A DNA stretch of 64,000 nt from Sphingobacteriales bacterium (GTDB lineage Bacteria; Bacteroidota; Bacteroidia; Chitinophagales; UBA2359): NCBI GenBank assembly GCA_016706405.1, contig JADJJT010000002.1, positions 1,116,001 to 1,180,000 of the forward strand. Direction: 5' to 3'. A program made the position numbers and the translations under genes. Shown here piece by piece: positions 28,120 through 36,447 of the stretch. Positions within the stretch are counted from its first letter, which is position 1. Each line of letters opens with the position of its first letter. The notes under the pieces were generated by a model. That model searched no databases and was not told the origin of the DNA. It saw only the letters and a list, made by a program, of their open reading frames with translations.

Positions 28120-29184
28120 ATGTTTCGCAAACATCTGATATTTTGTGCGCTTTGGGTAAGTTTTATACTGCTTATTGCATCTTGTTCGGGCAAATCAAGT
28201 ACAGAGCAAGCAACTGCCACCAATGATACAAACCCTGCCGACACAGTTAGCAATTCAGCATTGCGACAAATTGAGGCATCGCCGGCCTTGCAACAACTAA
28301 CAAGGGAACTTCAAAAAGACAGCACCAACGCACAAATTTGGTTTGCAAGGGGCAATATGTACTTACAAGCCAATGTTCCCGAAAAAGCTGCACAAGATTT
28401 TGCCCGCGCTTTGCTGAACGACAGTACAAATGCTGCTTATTATTTAGCCTTAGCCGATTTGTATTTTGACGTTGAGAACATGAAAGATGCTATCGCTGTG
28501 TTAGAGAAAGGGCTTAGTTTAACTCCGGATGAACCTGAAATTATGCGCGAATTAGGAAAATATTATTACTACTTAACCGACTATAAAAGAGCAGACGAAT
28601 TATTTCAAAAAACCGAAAAACTTGACCCTCGAGGGCCTGCCACCGCTTTTTGGCAAGCTATGAGCCTGCGCGACCAACAAAAAAACGACCAAGCCCTAAA
28701 GCTTATGGAAAAAGCCGTTGAACTTGACCCCGAATACTACGATGCTGTTATTATGCTTGCCCAAATGTATGCTGAACGAAAGGACAACCGTGCCTTAACA
28801 AATTATAATAAAGTATTAGCTATTGATAGCACAAGTGCCGAAGCCCTGTACGGTAAGGCCATGTTTTACCAAAATACGAACCAAGCCGATAAAGCTTTGA
28901 CCGAGTACAAAAAAATTGTTGCTGTTGACCGCAATTTTACCGATGCTTACTACAATATGGGATTTATTTATTATAATCAGAAAAACTATGCAAAAGCCCG
29001 CGACCACTTTAATATGGCCATCGCCGTAAAACCCACCATGGGCAAAGCCTATTTTATGCGGGGGCAATGCGCCGAAAAACTGAACGACCTTGCCTCGGCC
29101 CGCCGCGATTATATCCAAGCCTTAAATTTTTTACCTAACGAACCCGAAATTGAAACCGCTTTAAATAAAATTCAAGATAAATAA
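28120..29184 (+). CDS. TPR-repeat lipoprotein
   Basis: About 354 residues. The N-terminus MFRKHLIFCALWVSFILLIASC is a lipoprotein signal with lipobox IAS-C. The rest is a run of about seven tetratricopeptide repeats, for example AQIWFARGNMYLQANVPEKA, AAYYLALADLYFDVENMKDA and AYYNMGFIYYNQKNYAKA. TPR lipoproteins of Bacteroidota serve as scaffolds at the outer membrane or periplasm; the partner is unknown. The ATG at 28120 is preferred to a TTG two codons earlier. A promoter precedes it and thrS follows after 135 bp. Confidence 0.88.
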   Translation: MFRKHLIFCALWVSFILLIASCSGKSSTEQATATNDTNPADTVSNSALRQIEASPALQQLTRELQKDSTNAQIWFARGNMYLQANVPEKAAQDFARALLNDSTNAAYYLALADLYFDVENMKDAIAVLEKGLSLTPDEPEIMRELGKYYYYLTDYKRADELFQKTEKLDPRGPATAFWQAMSLRDQQKNDQALKLMEKAVELDPEYYDAVIMLAQMYAERKDNRALTNYNKVLAIDSTSAEALYGKAMFYQNTNQADKALTEYKKIVAVDRNFTDAYYNMGFIYYNQKNYAKARDHFNMAIAVKPTMGKAYFMRGQCAEKLNDLASARRDYIQALNFLPNEPEIETALNKIQDK

Positions 29185-29195
29185 GTTCTTTGAGA

Positions 29196-29273
29196 GTTAG
29201 CTATTGGCTCTTAGCTGTTAGCTTTTGGCTGTTGGCTTTTAGCTTTTGGCTTTTAGCTTTTAGACTTTGATAC
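29196..29273 (+). repeat. Imperfect GCTTTTAGC/GGCTTTT short tandem repeat
   Basis: About 78 bp of overlapping variants of TTAGCTTTTGGCT between the TPR gene and thrS. The period is about 7, with imperfect copies. This kind of low-complexity array is seen in other Bacteroidota intergenic DNA; no function can be read. Confidence 0.7.
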
Positions 29274-29319
29274 TAAAACAAAATTAAAACCCATTAAAAA
29301 CCCGAATATAAATTATATT

Positions 29320-31251
29320 ATGATAGATATTACTTTTCCTGATGGTACTGTACGGCAATACGAATCCGGAATAACCGGCCTTGCCATCGCCAGCGCAATT
29401 AGCAATAGTTTAGCCAAAAAAGTTTTAGCCATAAAACTCAACGATGAGGTGATGGATGCCACCCGTCCAATTACCACCAATGGCCATTTAAAATTATTAA
29501 CTTGGGATGACCTTGACGGGCAAAGCACCTTTTGGCACTCGTCGGCGCACCTGATGGCCGAAGCAGTTCAGGCTTTATATCCGGAAGCACAGTTTACTAT
29601 TGGTCCACCTATTGAAAAAGGTTTTTATTACGATATTGATTTTTGTGGCAACAGCCCCGGAAACGACGATATCGAAGCCATTGAGCGCAAAATGTTAGAA
29701 TTGGCTGCCCAAAAAAATCCCTACCTTCGTTCAGAGGTAAGCAAAGCCAACGCCTTAGCAACTTATACTGATAATCCCTATAAAACGGAATTGGTAAATG
29801 GCCTTAACGATGGCGAAATAACATTTTATCAGCAAGGCAGTTTTTACGACCTTTGCCGAGGCCCACACCTACCACATACCGGATATATTAAAGCTGCAAA
29901 AATTCTAAATATTGCCGGCGCTTATTGGCGCGGAAATGAAAAAAACCCACAGCTTACCCGCTTGTACGGTATTACTTTTCCACAACAGGCCGAGTTAGAT
30001 ACCTATTTACACCAATTAGAAGAAGCAAAAAAACGCGACCATAAAAAATTGGGCGTGGCTTTAAAACTGTTTGCCTTTAGCGAGCGGGTTGGTGCCGGAC
30101 TTCCACTATGGCTGCCAAAGGGTACACTGTTGCGCGAAATTTTGCAAGACTTTTTGCGCAGTGAGCAGGTAAAACGTGGCTATAAAATGGTAGTTACACC
30201 CCATATCGGTCGCCGCGAGTTGTATATAACCTCCGGACACGAAGCCAAATACGGCGCCGATAGTTTTCAGCCTATTGACACGCCCCGCGAAGGCGAACAA
30301 TATAGGCTCAAACCAATGAACTGCCCCCACCACTGCGAAATTTACCGGGCTTTTCAACTTAGCTACCGCGACCTGCCTTTGCGCTTGGGCGAGTTTGGCA
30401 CTGTTTACCGCTACGAACAAAGCGGAGAACTAAATGGCTTATTGCGGGTGCGCGGTTTTACCCAAGACGATGCCCATATATTTTGCGCTCCCGAACAACT
30501 GCTCGATGAGTTTAAAAACGTAATTGACCTGGTAACAACGGTAGTTAAAAAAGTGGGCTTTGCCGATTTTACCGCACAAATTAGCTTGCGCCATCAAACC
30601 GAACGCGACAAATACATCGGTAGCGATGAAAACTGGGAAAAAGCAGAAAATGCCATCATTGAAGCCGCTGCTGAAAAAGGACTTAACACTATTGTTGAAT
30701 ATGGCGAAGCCGCATTTTACGGCCCAAAACTCGACTTTATGGTTAAAGATGCACTTGGCCGTTCATGGCAGTTAGGTACTATTCAGGTAGATTATAATTT
30801 GCCCGAACGTTTTGACCTGCAATATATAGGTCCGGATAATGAAAAACACCGCCCCGTAATGATTCACCGTGCCCCGTTTGGCTCGCTTGAACGTTTTATT
30901 GCCGTACTACTCGAAACCTATGGCGGAAATTTTCCGGTATGGGTAGCTCCACAACAAGTAGCCATATTACCTATCAGCGAAAAATTTAATGGCTATGCCC
31001 ACCAAATAAGCCAAACCCTACAAACACAAGGCATACGCGCCAACGTGGACGATAGCAGCGAAAAAATTGGCCGAAAAATTCGCGAAGCCTCCATCGAAAA
31101 AATACCTTACCAATTAGTTGTTGGCGAAAAAGAAGCCACAGAAGGTTTGGTAGCCGTGCGCAGACATGGCGAGGGCGAAGGCCATGGCGACAAAGGAACT
31201 ATGACTTTGGCTGATTTTATTAGATTGATAAAAGCTGAAATTGAAGCGTAG
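29320..31251 (+). CDS. thrS: Threonyl-tRNA synthetase
   Basis: Charges tRNA-Thr in the cytoplasm. 643 residues with the full bacterial layout: N-terminal TGS domain (MIDITFPDGTVRQYES), editing domain with the zinc-type HSSAHLMAEA motif and its C-terminal YDLCRGPHLPHTG, class II catalytic core with motif 2 FRxE-type FGTVYRYEQSG, zinc-binding Cys in MNCPHHCEIY, motif 3 APFGSLERFIAVLLE, and the anticodon-binding domain (VAILPISEK to VVGEKEA). No T-box or other leader is evident in the 135-bp upstream gap. Confidence 0.98.
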   Translation: MIDITFPDGTVRQYESGITGLAIASAISNSLAKKVLAIKLNDEVMDATRPITTNGHLKLLTWDDLDGQSTFWHSSAHLMAEAVQALYPEAQFTIGPPIEKGFYYDIDFCGNSPGNDDIEAIERKMLELAAQKNPYLRSEVSKANALATYTDNPYKTELVNGLNDGEITFYQQGSFYDLCRGPHLPHTGYIKAAKILNIAGAYWRGNEKNPQLTRLYGITFPQQAELDTYLHQLEEAKKRDHKKLGVALKLFAFSERVGAGLPLWLPKGTLLREILQDFLRSEQVKRGYKMVVTPHIGRRELYITSGHEAKYGADSFQPIDTPREGEQYRLKPMNCPHHCEIYRAFQLSYRDLPLRLGEFGTVYRYEQSGELNGLLRVRGFTQDDAHIFCAPEQLLDEFKNVIDLVTTVVKKVGFADFTAQISLRHQTERDKYIGSDENWEKAENAIIEAAAEKGLNTIVEYGEAAFYGPKLDFMVKDALGRSWQLGTIQVDYNLPERFDLQYIGPDNEKHRPVMIHRAPFGSLERFIAVLLETYGGNFPVWVAPQQVAILPISEKFNGYAHQISQTLQTQGIRANVDDSSEKIGRKIREASIEKIPYQLVVGEKEATEGLVAVRRHGEGEGHGDKGTMTLADFIRLIKAEIEA

Positions 31252-31274
31252 TCACTGCCTACACACGTACATAC

Positions 31275-31282
31275 TAAATTTG
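31275..31282 (+). promoter_or_regulatory. Putative -7 box of the GNAT gene
   Basis: TAAATTTG, an exact TAnnTTTG match, 47 nt before the ATG at 31329, in the 77-bp gap after thrS. The -33 part would fall at the end of thrS and is not clear. Confidence 0.4.
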
Positions 31283-31328
31283 TTGAAGTGATTTTTTTTA
31301 ATCCGGATAAACTAAATCCATTTCTCGT

Positions 31329-31946
31329 ATGGAAAAGAACACTACGCCCTCCTATTTACAGTACGAGTGGCATCAAAACCATCCGTTTAAACAATTTCCT
31401 GTTGTTAAAATTGACGACACTAATTTATGGTTGCGGCCATTGCAATTGACCGATGCGCTTGCCATTTATGAATATGCCCGGAGTAAAAATGTTACCCGCT
31501 ATACGCTTTGGCCAGCTCACCGCAACTTAGCAGATTCGATTAATTTTGTTACTACTACCATTCAAAACTATACCCTTAAACCTAACCCCGAATGGGCAAT
31601 AGTGCAAAATGACTTGTTAATTGGCACTATTGGCATCCATAAATGGAACGCGGCACATGCTCGCTGCGAGGTTGGTTATGTGTTGAACCATAAATTTTGG
31701 CGACAGGGCATAACTACCTTAGCCTTAAAAGCCGTATTAAAATATGGTTTTACCCACCTGCATCTGCACCGCATACAAGCAACTTGCAACCCCAATAATA
31801 TTGCATCGTGGCGGGTAATGGAAAAATGCGGTATGCTGTTCGAAGGCATTAAACGCGGCTATTATTTACGGCAATCCAACTTTGAAGATTGCCGACTGTA
31901 TGCCATATTACAACCCGATTGGCTTAAAAAAAATGATGGCGAGTAA
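31329..31946 (+). CDS. GNAT-family N-acetyltransferase (RimJ/RimL-like)
   Basis: 205 residues. The middle part has the acetyl-CoA-binding pattern: IGTIGIHKWNAAHARCEVGY, then YVLNHKFWRQGITTLALKAV (Q/R-x-x-G-x-A-type pyrophosphate loop), then NPNNIASWRVMEKCGMLFEG, which is diagnostic of the RimJ/RimL branch that acetylates protein N-termini or small amines. The substrate is unknown. ATG at 31329, own promoter likely. Confidence 0.87.
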   Translation: MEKNTTPSYLQYEWHQNHPFKQFPVVKIDDTNLWLRPLQLTDALAIYEYARSKNVTRYTLWPAHRNLADSINFVTTTIQNYTLKPNPEWAIVQNDLLIGTIGIHKWNAAHARCEVGYVLNHKFWRQGITTLALKAVLKYGFTHLHLHRIQATCNPNNIASWRVMEKCGMLFEGIKRGYYLRQSNFEDCRLYAILQPDWLKKNDGE

Positions 31947-32153
31947 GTAATAAAAGGGCAATTGTTTTTTTATGAGATATAATAAAATAAATTGTCATAA
32001 TGTTAAACGTATTTTATGCCAGCGTTCTTAATTTTTTTTATCAATATCCGGATATTATAACTACCTTTACGCAACTATGCCTTAGTAGTGTTAGTAGGGC
32101 AATGTCTATATCTTCAGCATTTAACAATAAAATTATATACAAAAAGTAAATTT

Positions 32154-34643
32154 ATGAAAAAGGCTTTACAATTTTTACTATTTGCTATTCTATCTTGTGT
32201 TTTGGCTAATTTGCCTACCACAACACTTAAAGCTGCACATGCAGTAGGTGGCGAATTGACCTACGAATGTTTTGGCGGCGAAGATTTTTTAATTCACCTT
32301 TCACTTTATCGCGACTGTAATTGTACCGGATGTGCCGATTTTGACCAGCCGGCCTACTTAACTTTTTACGACGATTTTGGTTTTGTAGTATTAAACCCAA
32401 CTGTAAATTTGCTTGGCCGCGACACCCTCGAAATATCAACCGACGGGCTTTGTATAGAAACCGCTCCGGATGTTTGTGTTGAGTTGGGTACTTATGCCTT
32501 GGATGTTACCCTGCCTGCTGATGGAGGTAATTATTATGTTGTTTATCAGCGTTGCTGCCGCAATAATACTATTGTTAATATAGTTGACCCAGGTGGCACA
32601 GGAAATACCTATTTTGTTACAATTCCGGCATTTACTGCAGATGATGGTTGTACCAATAATTCGGCGATATTTAATAATTTCCCACCAATCTTAGTATGTG
32701 CCAATAGCCCCTTGGTATTTGACCACTCGGCATTTGATTTAGACGGCGACTCGTTATCATATAGCTTGTGCACCCCACTAGATGGTGCCTCGCCCGACAA
32801 CCCAATGCCTCTCACCGCTCCGCCCCCGCCTTATGACCCAATTTTATGGTTAAACCCACCTTACAGCGAATTAGACATGTTGGGCGGCACACCACCCCTT
32901 AGTATTGACCCCGAAACCGGAGAGTTAACCGCTTTTCCTGAAACGGTAGGGCAGTTTGTAGTGGGTATTTGTGTGTACGAGTACCGCGATGGCGTGCTAA
33001 TAAATGTTAGCCTGCGCGATTTTCAATTTAACGTGGCCGCATGCGAAGTTGTATTAACCTTAGCAGATATAAATGGCACAAAAGATACAACTGTTTGCCC
33101 AGGTGCATCAGTACAATTAAATGCAACTGCTTTTAACGGCACAGAAATATCGTGGTCGCCTAAAATTGGGCTTGACAACGCCAATATATTAAACCCCATA
33201 GCTACCCCTACAAGCACCACTACTTATACCATTACCTTAACCAACCCCTTAACACAGTGCTTTGATACGGATGAGGTAACTATTATTGTGGCCGAATTTC
33301 CTGCTGCCAATGCCGGAGCTGATATTACACTTTGCCCAGGCGATATAGCCCAATTACAGGCCTTGTCTGTGGTAGGGGCAGTTTACAAATGGTCGCCCGA
33401 AACTGGCCTGAGCAACCCAAATATTGCCAACCCTAAAGTTACCGCCGGAACCGAATCTGTAACCTACACGCTTTTAGTTACCAGCAAAGAAGGTTGCGAA
33501 GCCACTGACCAAATAACTGTAACAATAGGTGGCGGCGACTCGCAGCCCGGCACCATGCCCGAAGGCCCCATTTACCTTTGCGAGGGTGGTAGTGTTGATG
33601 TTGCTACAAGCGGAGCTTTGTTAAACGGAGACGATGTATTAGCTTACGTACTTCATACGAGTGCCAACGATGTATTAGGAATTGTTTTAGCGATTAACAC
33701 CTCCGGAGGTGTGTTTTCAAAAGCCGATAATCCCGATATTAAATACCAAACTGTTTATTATGTATCGGCTGTTGTAGGGCCACAAGGCAGCACGCCCGGC
33801 GTACCCGATTTTAATAACGGCTGTACCAAAATAGCACCAGGCACGCCCATTGTGTTCTTAACCCCCGTTGAAATTATAGCAAATGGCGACTGCGATTGGG
33901 GTACAGGCGACTATACCCTTGTTTTTTCGGGCAAAGGCGGCCTTCCTGAATATTTAAAATCGGGAAATTATACTTTTAACGGATTTGCAAGTTTTTCTTT
34001 AGGCTGGACTGAAACGCAAAACTTTTTAATTAAAGAGGGCGAAGCTAAAGAATGGGCTTTAACCGTAGAAGATGAATTGGGTTGTAGTGGCCAAAAGCAA
34101 GAAGCAATTATTTGTACCAAAACACCTATTGAACTCTTAGATTTTTCCGGATTAGCCCTTGAAAATGGCAACCAAATAAGCTGGGCAACAGCCACCGAAA
34201 CTAACTCGGCCTACTTTATCCTTGAACGGAGCATTGGCAACGCCAGCCAGTTTACCCCCATAACCAAACAAGCCGCAAAAGGTAAAAACTTTGGTGCCGC
34301 TTATAAATTTATCGACACCCAAGCCCCCAACGGTATTAGCTACTACCGCTTGTTGGAAATTGACGTTAATAATAAAACCAGTATCGTTGCTTCAATTTTT
34401 GTTACCCGAACCCAAACAAATTTGCCACTTTTGCAAAATCTTGGTAATAGCGCCTACCAAATACAAACCTGGGGCGAAGCAAGTTTTGAACTTTACAATG
34501 CCTCCGGAAAAGTATTGGTGAGCAAACATCAAACACAGCCTACCAAAACACAGATGAGTTTAAATCAATATGGCGCAGGCATTTATTACTTGCAAATTAC
34601 TTGCAATGGTTACAAAACAATACATAAATTAGTAGCGTATTAG
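32154..34643 (+). CDS. Secreted surface protein with Ig/PKD-like repeats and a T9SS sorting domain
   Basis: About 829 residues from the ATG at 32154 (signal peptide MKKALQFLLFAILSCVLANL). The mature N-terminus AAHAVGGELTYECFGG is a Cys-rich opening common in large Bacteroidota surface proteins. Beta-rich modules follow: WSPKIGLDNANILNPIATP and WSPETGLSNPNIANPKVTA are two near-repeats of the type seen in gliding-motility-associated proteins. From about residue 670, a region with FSGLALENGNQISWATATE and a C-terminal GAGIYYLQI segment forms the T9SS type-A sorting part. Adhesin or matrix protein is a reasonable inference; no enzyme motif is seen. Confidence 0.75.
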   Translation: MKKALQFLLFAILSCVLANLPTTTLKAAHAVGGELTYECFGGEDFLIHLSLYRDCNCTGCADFDQPAYLTFYDDFGFVVLNPTVNLLGRDTLEISTDGLCIETAPDVCVELGTYALDVTLPADGGNYYVVYQRCCRNNTIVNIVDPGGTGNTYFVTIPAFTADDGCTNNSAIFNNFPPILVCANSPLVFDHSAFDLDGDSLSYSLCTPLDGASPDNPMPLTAPPPPYDPILWLNPPYSELDMLGGTPPLSIDPETGELTAFPETVGQFVVGICVYEYRDGVLINVSLRDFQFNVAACEVVLTLADINGTKDTTVCPGASVQLNATAFNGTEISWSPKIGLDNANILNPIATPTSTTTYTITLTNPLTQCFDTDEVTIIVAEFPAANAGADITLCPGDIAQLQALSVVGAVYKWSPETGLSNPNIANPKVTAGTESVTYTLLVTSKEGCEATDQITVTIGGGDSQPGTMPEGPIYLCEGGSVDVATSGALLNGDDVLAYVLHTSANDVLGIVLAINTSGGVFSKADNPDIKYQTVYYVSAVVGPQGSTPGVPDFNNGCTKIAPGTPIVFLTPVEIIANGDCDWGTGDYTLVFSGKGGLPEYLKSGNYTFNGFASFSLGWTETQNFLIKEGEAKEWALTVEDELGCSGQKQEAIICTKTPIELLDFSGLALENGNQISWATATETNSAYFILERSIGNASQFTPITKQAAKGKNFGAAYKFIDTQAPNGISYYRLLEIDVNNKTSIVASIFVTRTQTNLPLLQNLGNSAYQIQTWGEASFELYNASGKVLVSKHQTQPTKTQMSLNQYGAGIYYLQITCNGYKTIHKLVAY

Positions 34644-34761
34644 TTAGATGGATAGGTAAGGTGTTAAAATGCAATATGCGATACACTTACTAAGCAGATT
34701 AAGGTAAATTTGAACTAAAATTGATTGGTTTTTAGCCAAACAAACAAGTTTTAAATACAGC

Positions 34762-34801
34762 ATAATCCGGATAATGGCTAGTTCATTATCCGGATTATTT
34801 T
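34762..34801 (+). terminator. Intrinsic terminator built from two TCCGGA palindromes
   Basis: A perfect stem of about 15 bp (ATAATCCGGATAATG pairing with CATTATCCGGATTAT) around a 7-nt loop, followed by a run of T into 34804. It lies 120 bp after the surface-protein gene and is the clearest Rho-independent terminator in the window apart from the one at 44.6 kb. Each arm contains ATCCGGAT. Confidence 0.85.
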
Positions 34802-34881
34802 TTTGCCTTGCTTCGTTCTTAAAACTACCTTTTTAAACCTCCAAGTAATATAAAAGCATAGTATAAATCATAAAAAAATGT

Positions 34882-34909
34882 TTTGTCTTAATAAATAGTT
34901 TTAAATTTG
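34882..34909 (+). promoter_or_regulatory. Promoter of the giant adhesin gene
   Basis: TTTG (34882-34885) and TAAATTTG (34902-34909) with a 16-bp spacer, slightly short for the class. RNA would start near 34916, so the ATG at 34951 rather than a GTG at 34909 is the start. Confidence 0.5.
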
Positions 34910-34950
34910 TGCATTCAACTCTTTTTACAATTTGCAATTTTTTGCTGCCT

Positions 34951-36447
34951 ATGCCTAAGTTTTACAAAAAAATAAACCTTATTTTTCTTTTTGTTCTTGT
35001 TGCCTTTAGCAGTTTAAAGACCTTCGCTCAAATAGATCCGCTTCCATTTCAGTTAGGTGGTAATGCATTTAAACTTAATGATACTTGTTTCCGCCTCACG
35101 CAAGCGCAAAGCAATCAAAATGGTCGTATTTGGTGTACCGATAAAATTACATTGGCTGCTCCCTTTACCATACATTGCCAACTTAATTTTGGTGCCAACG
35201 ACAGTAATGGTGCCGATGGAATTGCTTTTTTATGGCAAAGCAGCGCTTCGGGTACGGCGGCATCGGGTACGGGTGGCGGCGGAATTGGCTACCAGGGCAT
35301 AGCGCCATCTATTGGAGTAGAGTTTGACACCTATCATAACGGCTCGCCATACAACGACCCAGCTACTTTCGACCACATAGCCGTTATGCGCAATGGCAAC
35401 CCCAACCATGCCAGTACCGATAATTTAGCAGGCCCCATTGGTTGCTTGCCCGGCAACATTAATGTAGAAGATAACACAGACCACGATGTAGTGATTAGTT
35501 GGGACCCGGCAACAAATATCGTTGAGGTCTATTTTGATAATATTTTAAGAATCAGTCAAAATATTGGAGATATAGTGGGCAATACTTTCGGTTGCAATCC
35601 GGATGTTTGGTTTGGATTTACCGGCTCAACTGGTGCGTTGTCGAATGTACAAGTTGTTTGTATTGAAGGCTATTCCTTCACCAAAGTAATAGATACGCTT
35701 ACCGTGTGCAATGGGTCAACTGTTCAGCTAAACGCACCAGACGGTAGCAATTGGGTATGGTCGCCCAGCACTAATTTAGACGATCCAAATGCCCAAAATC
35801 CTATATGTAATACCACAACCGACATTACTTATACGCTAAATTTTACTACGCTTGGAGGTTGCGCAAGCAGTTTAGAACGTACCGTTGAGGTGCTACCCAC
35901 GTTTAGCGCTAACCAAAATGTGAATGTGTGCCCTTCGGATTTGCCCTATATTTTACCCGACAATACAACGGCCAGCAGTACTGGCACCTACGTAGCTACA
36001 CTTGTGGCTGCCAACGGTTGCGACAGTATTATTACTACCAATTTGACGGTGTTAAACGAGTTTACAACCAATAACCCACAAATTATTTGCCAACACCAAC
36101 TTCCTTATACTTTACCTAACGGCGGACAAGCGAATGGTGCGGGGAACTGGCCAGTTACATTAACGGCATCTAATGGTTGCGACAGCGTAGTTATAACCCA
36201 ATTAACAGTTAACCCCGATTATACCCAAACCGTTGATGCGCAAGTTTGTCCGTCAAGTTTGCCCTACAATTTGCCCGATGGCTCGCAGGTAAATACTAAC
36301 GGCGTGTACTCGGTTACCCTGCCTACTATTAACAGTTGCGATAGTACAATTATTACCACTTTAACTATATTGCCCAATTTTACAGTTGATGTTCGGTGGC
36401 AATTTGCGAAAACGACCTCCCCTACCAACTTCCGGATGGGAGTTTAG
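34951..36447 (+). CDS. Giant adhesin, N-terminal fragment: L-type lectin domain plus first GCDS repeats
   Basis: About 498 residues before a frameshift-caused stop. Signal peptide MPKFYKKINLIFLFVLVAFS to TFAQ. Residues about 30-245 form an L-type (legume-like) lectin domain: ADGIAFLWQSS, GGIGYQGIAPSIGVEFDTYHN and DHDVVISWDPATN with the Asp/Asn expected at the calcium/sugar site. Then an Ig-like WSPSTNLDDPNAQNP segment and three roughly 50-residue repeats ending GCDSxxxTxLTV. After about residue 480 the reading frame leaves the repeat pattern (VRWQFAKTTSPTNF) and stops, while the pattern continues in the next frame. With 36396-43172 this is one interrupted gene of about 2740 codons. Confidence 0.85.
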   Translation: MPKFYKKINLIFLFVLVAFSSLKTFAQIDPLPFQLGGNAFKLNDTCFRLTQAQSNQNGRIWCTDKITLAAPFTIHCQLNFGANDSNGADGIAFLWQSSASGTAASGTGGGGIGYQGIAPSIGVEFDTYHNGSPYNDPATFDHIAVMRNGNPNHASTDNLAGPIGCLPGNINVEDNTDHDVVISWDPATNIVEVYFDNILRISQNIGDIVGNTFGCNPDVWFGFTGSTGALSNVQVVCIEGYSFTKVIDTLTVCNGSTVQLNAPDGSNWVWSPSTNLDDPNAQNPICNTTTDITYTLNFTTLGGCASSLERTVEVLPTFSANQNVNVCPSDLPYILPDNTTASSTGTYVATLVAANGCDSIITTNLTVLNEFTTNNPQIICQHQLPYTLPNGGQANGAGNWPVTLTASNGCDSVVITQLTVNPDYTQTVDAQVCPSSLPYNLPDGSQVNTNGVYSVTLPTINSCDSTIITTLTILPNFTVDVRWQFAKTTSPTNFRMGV

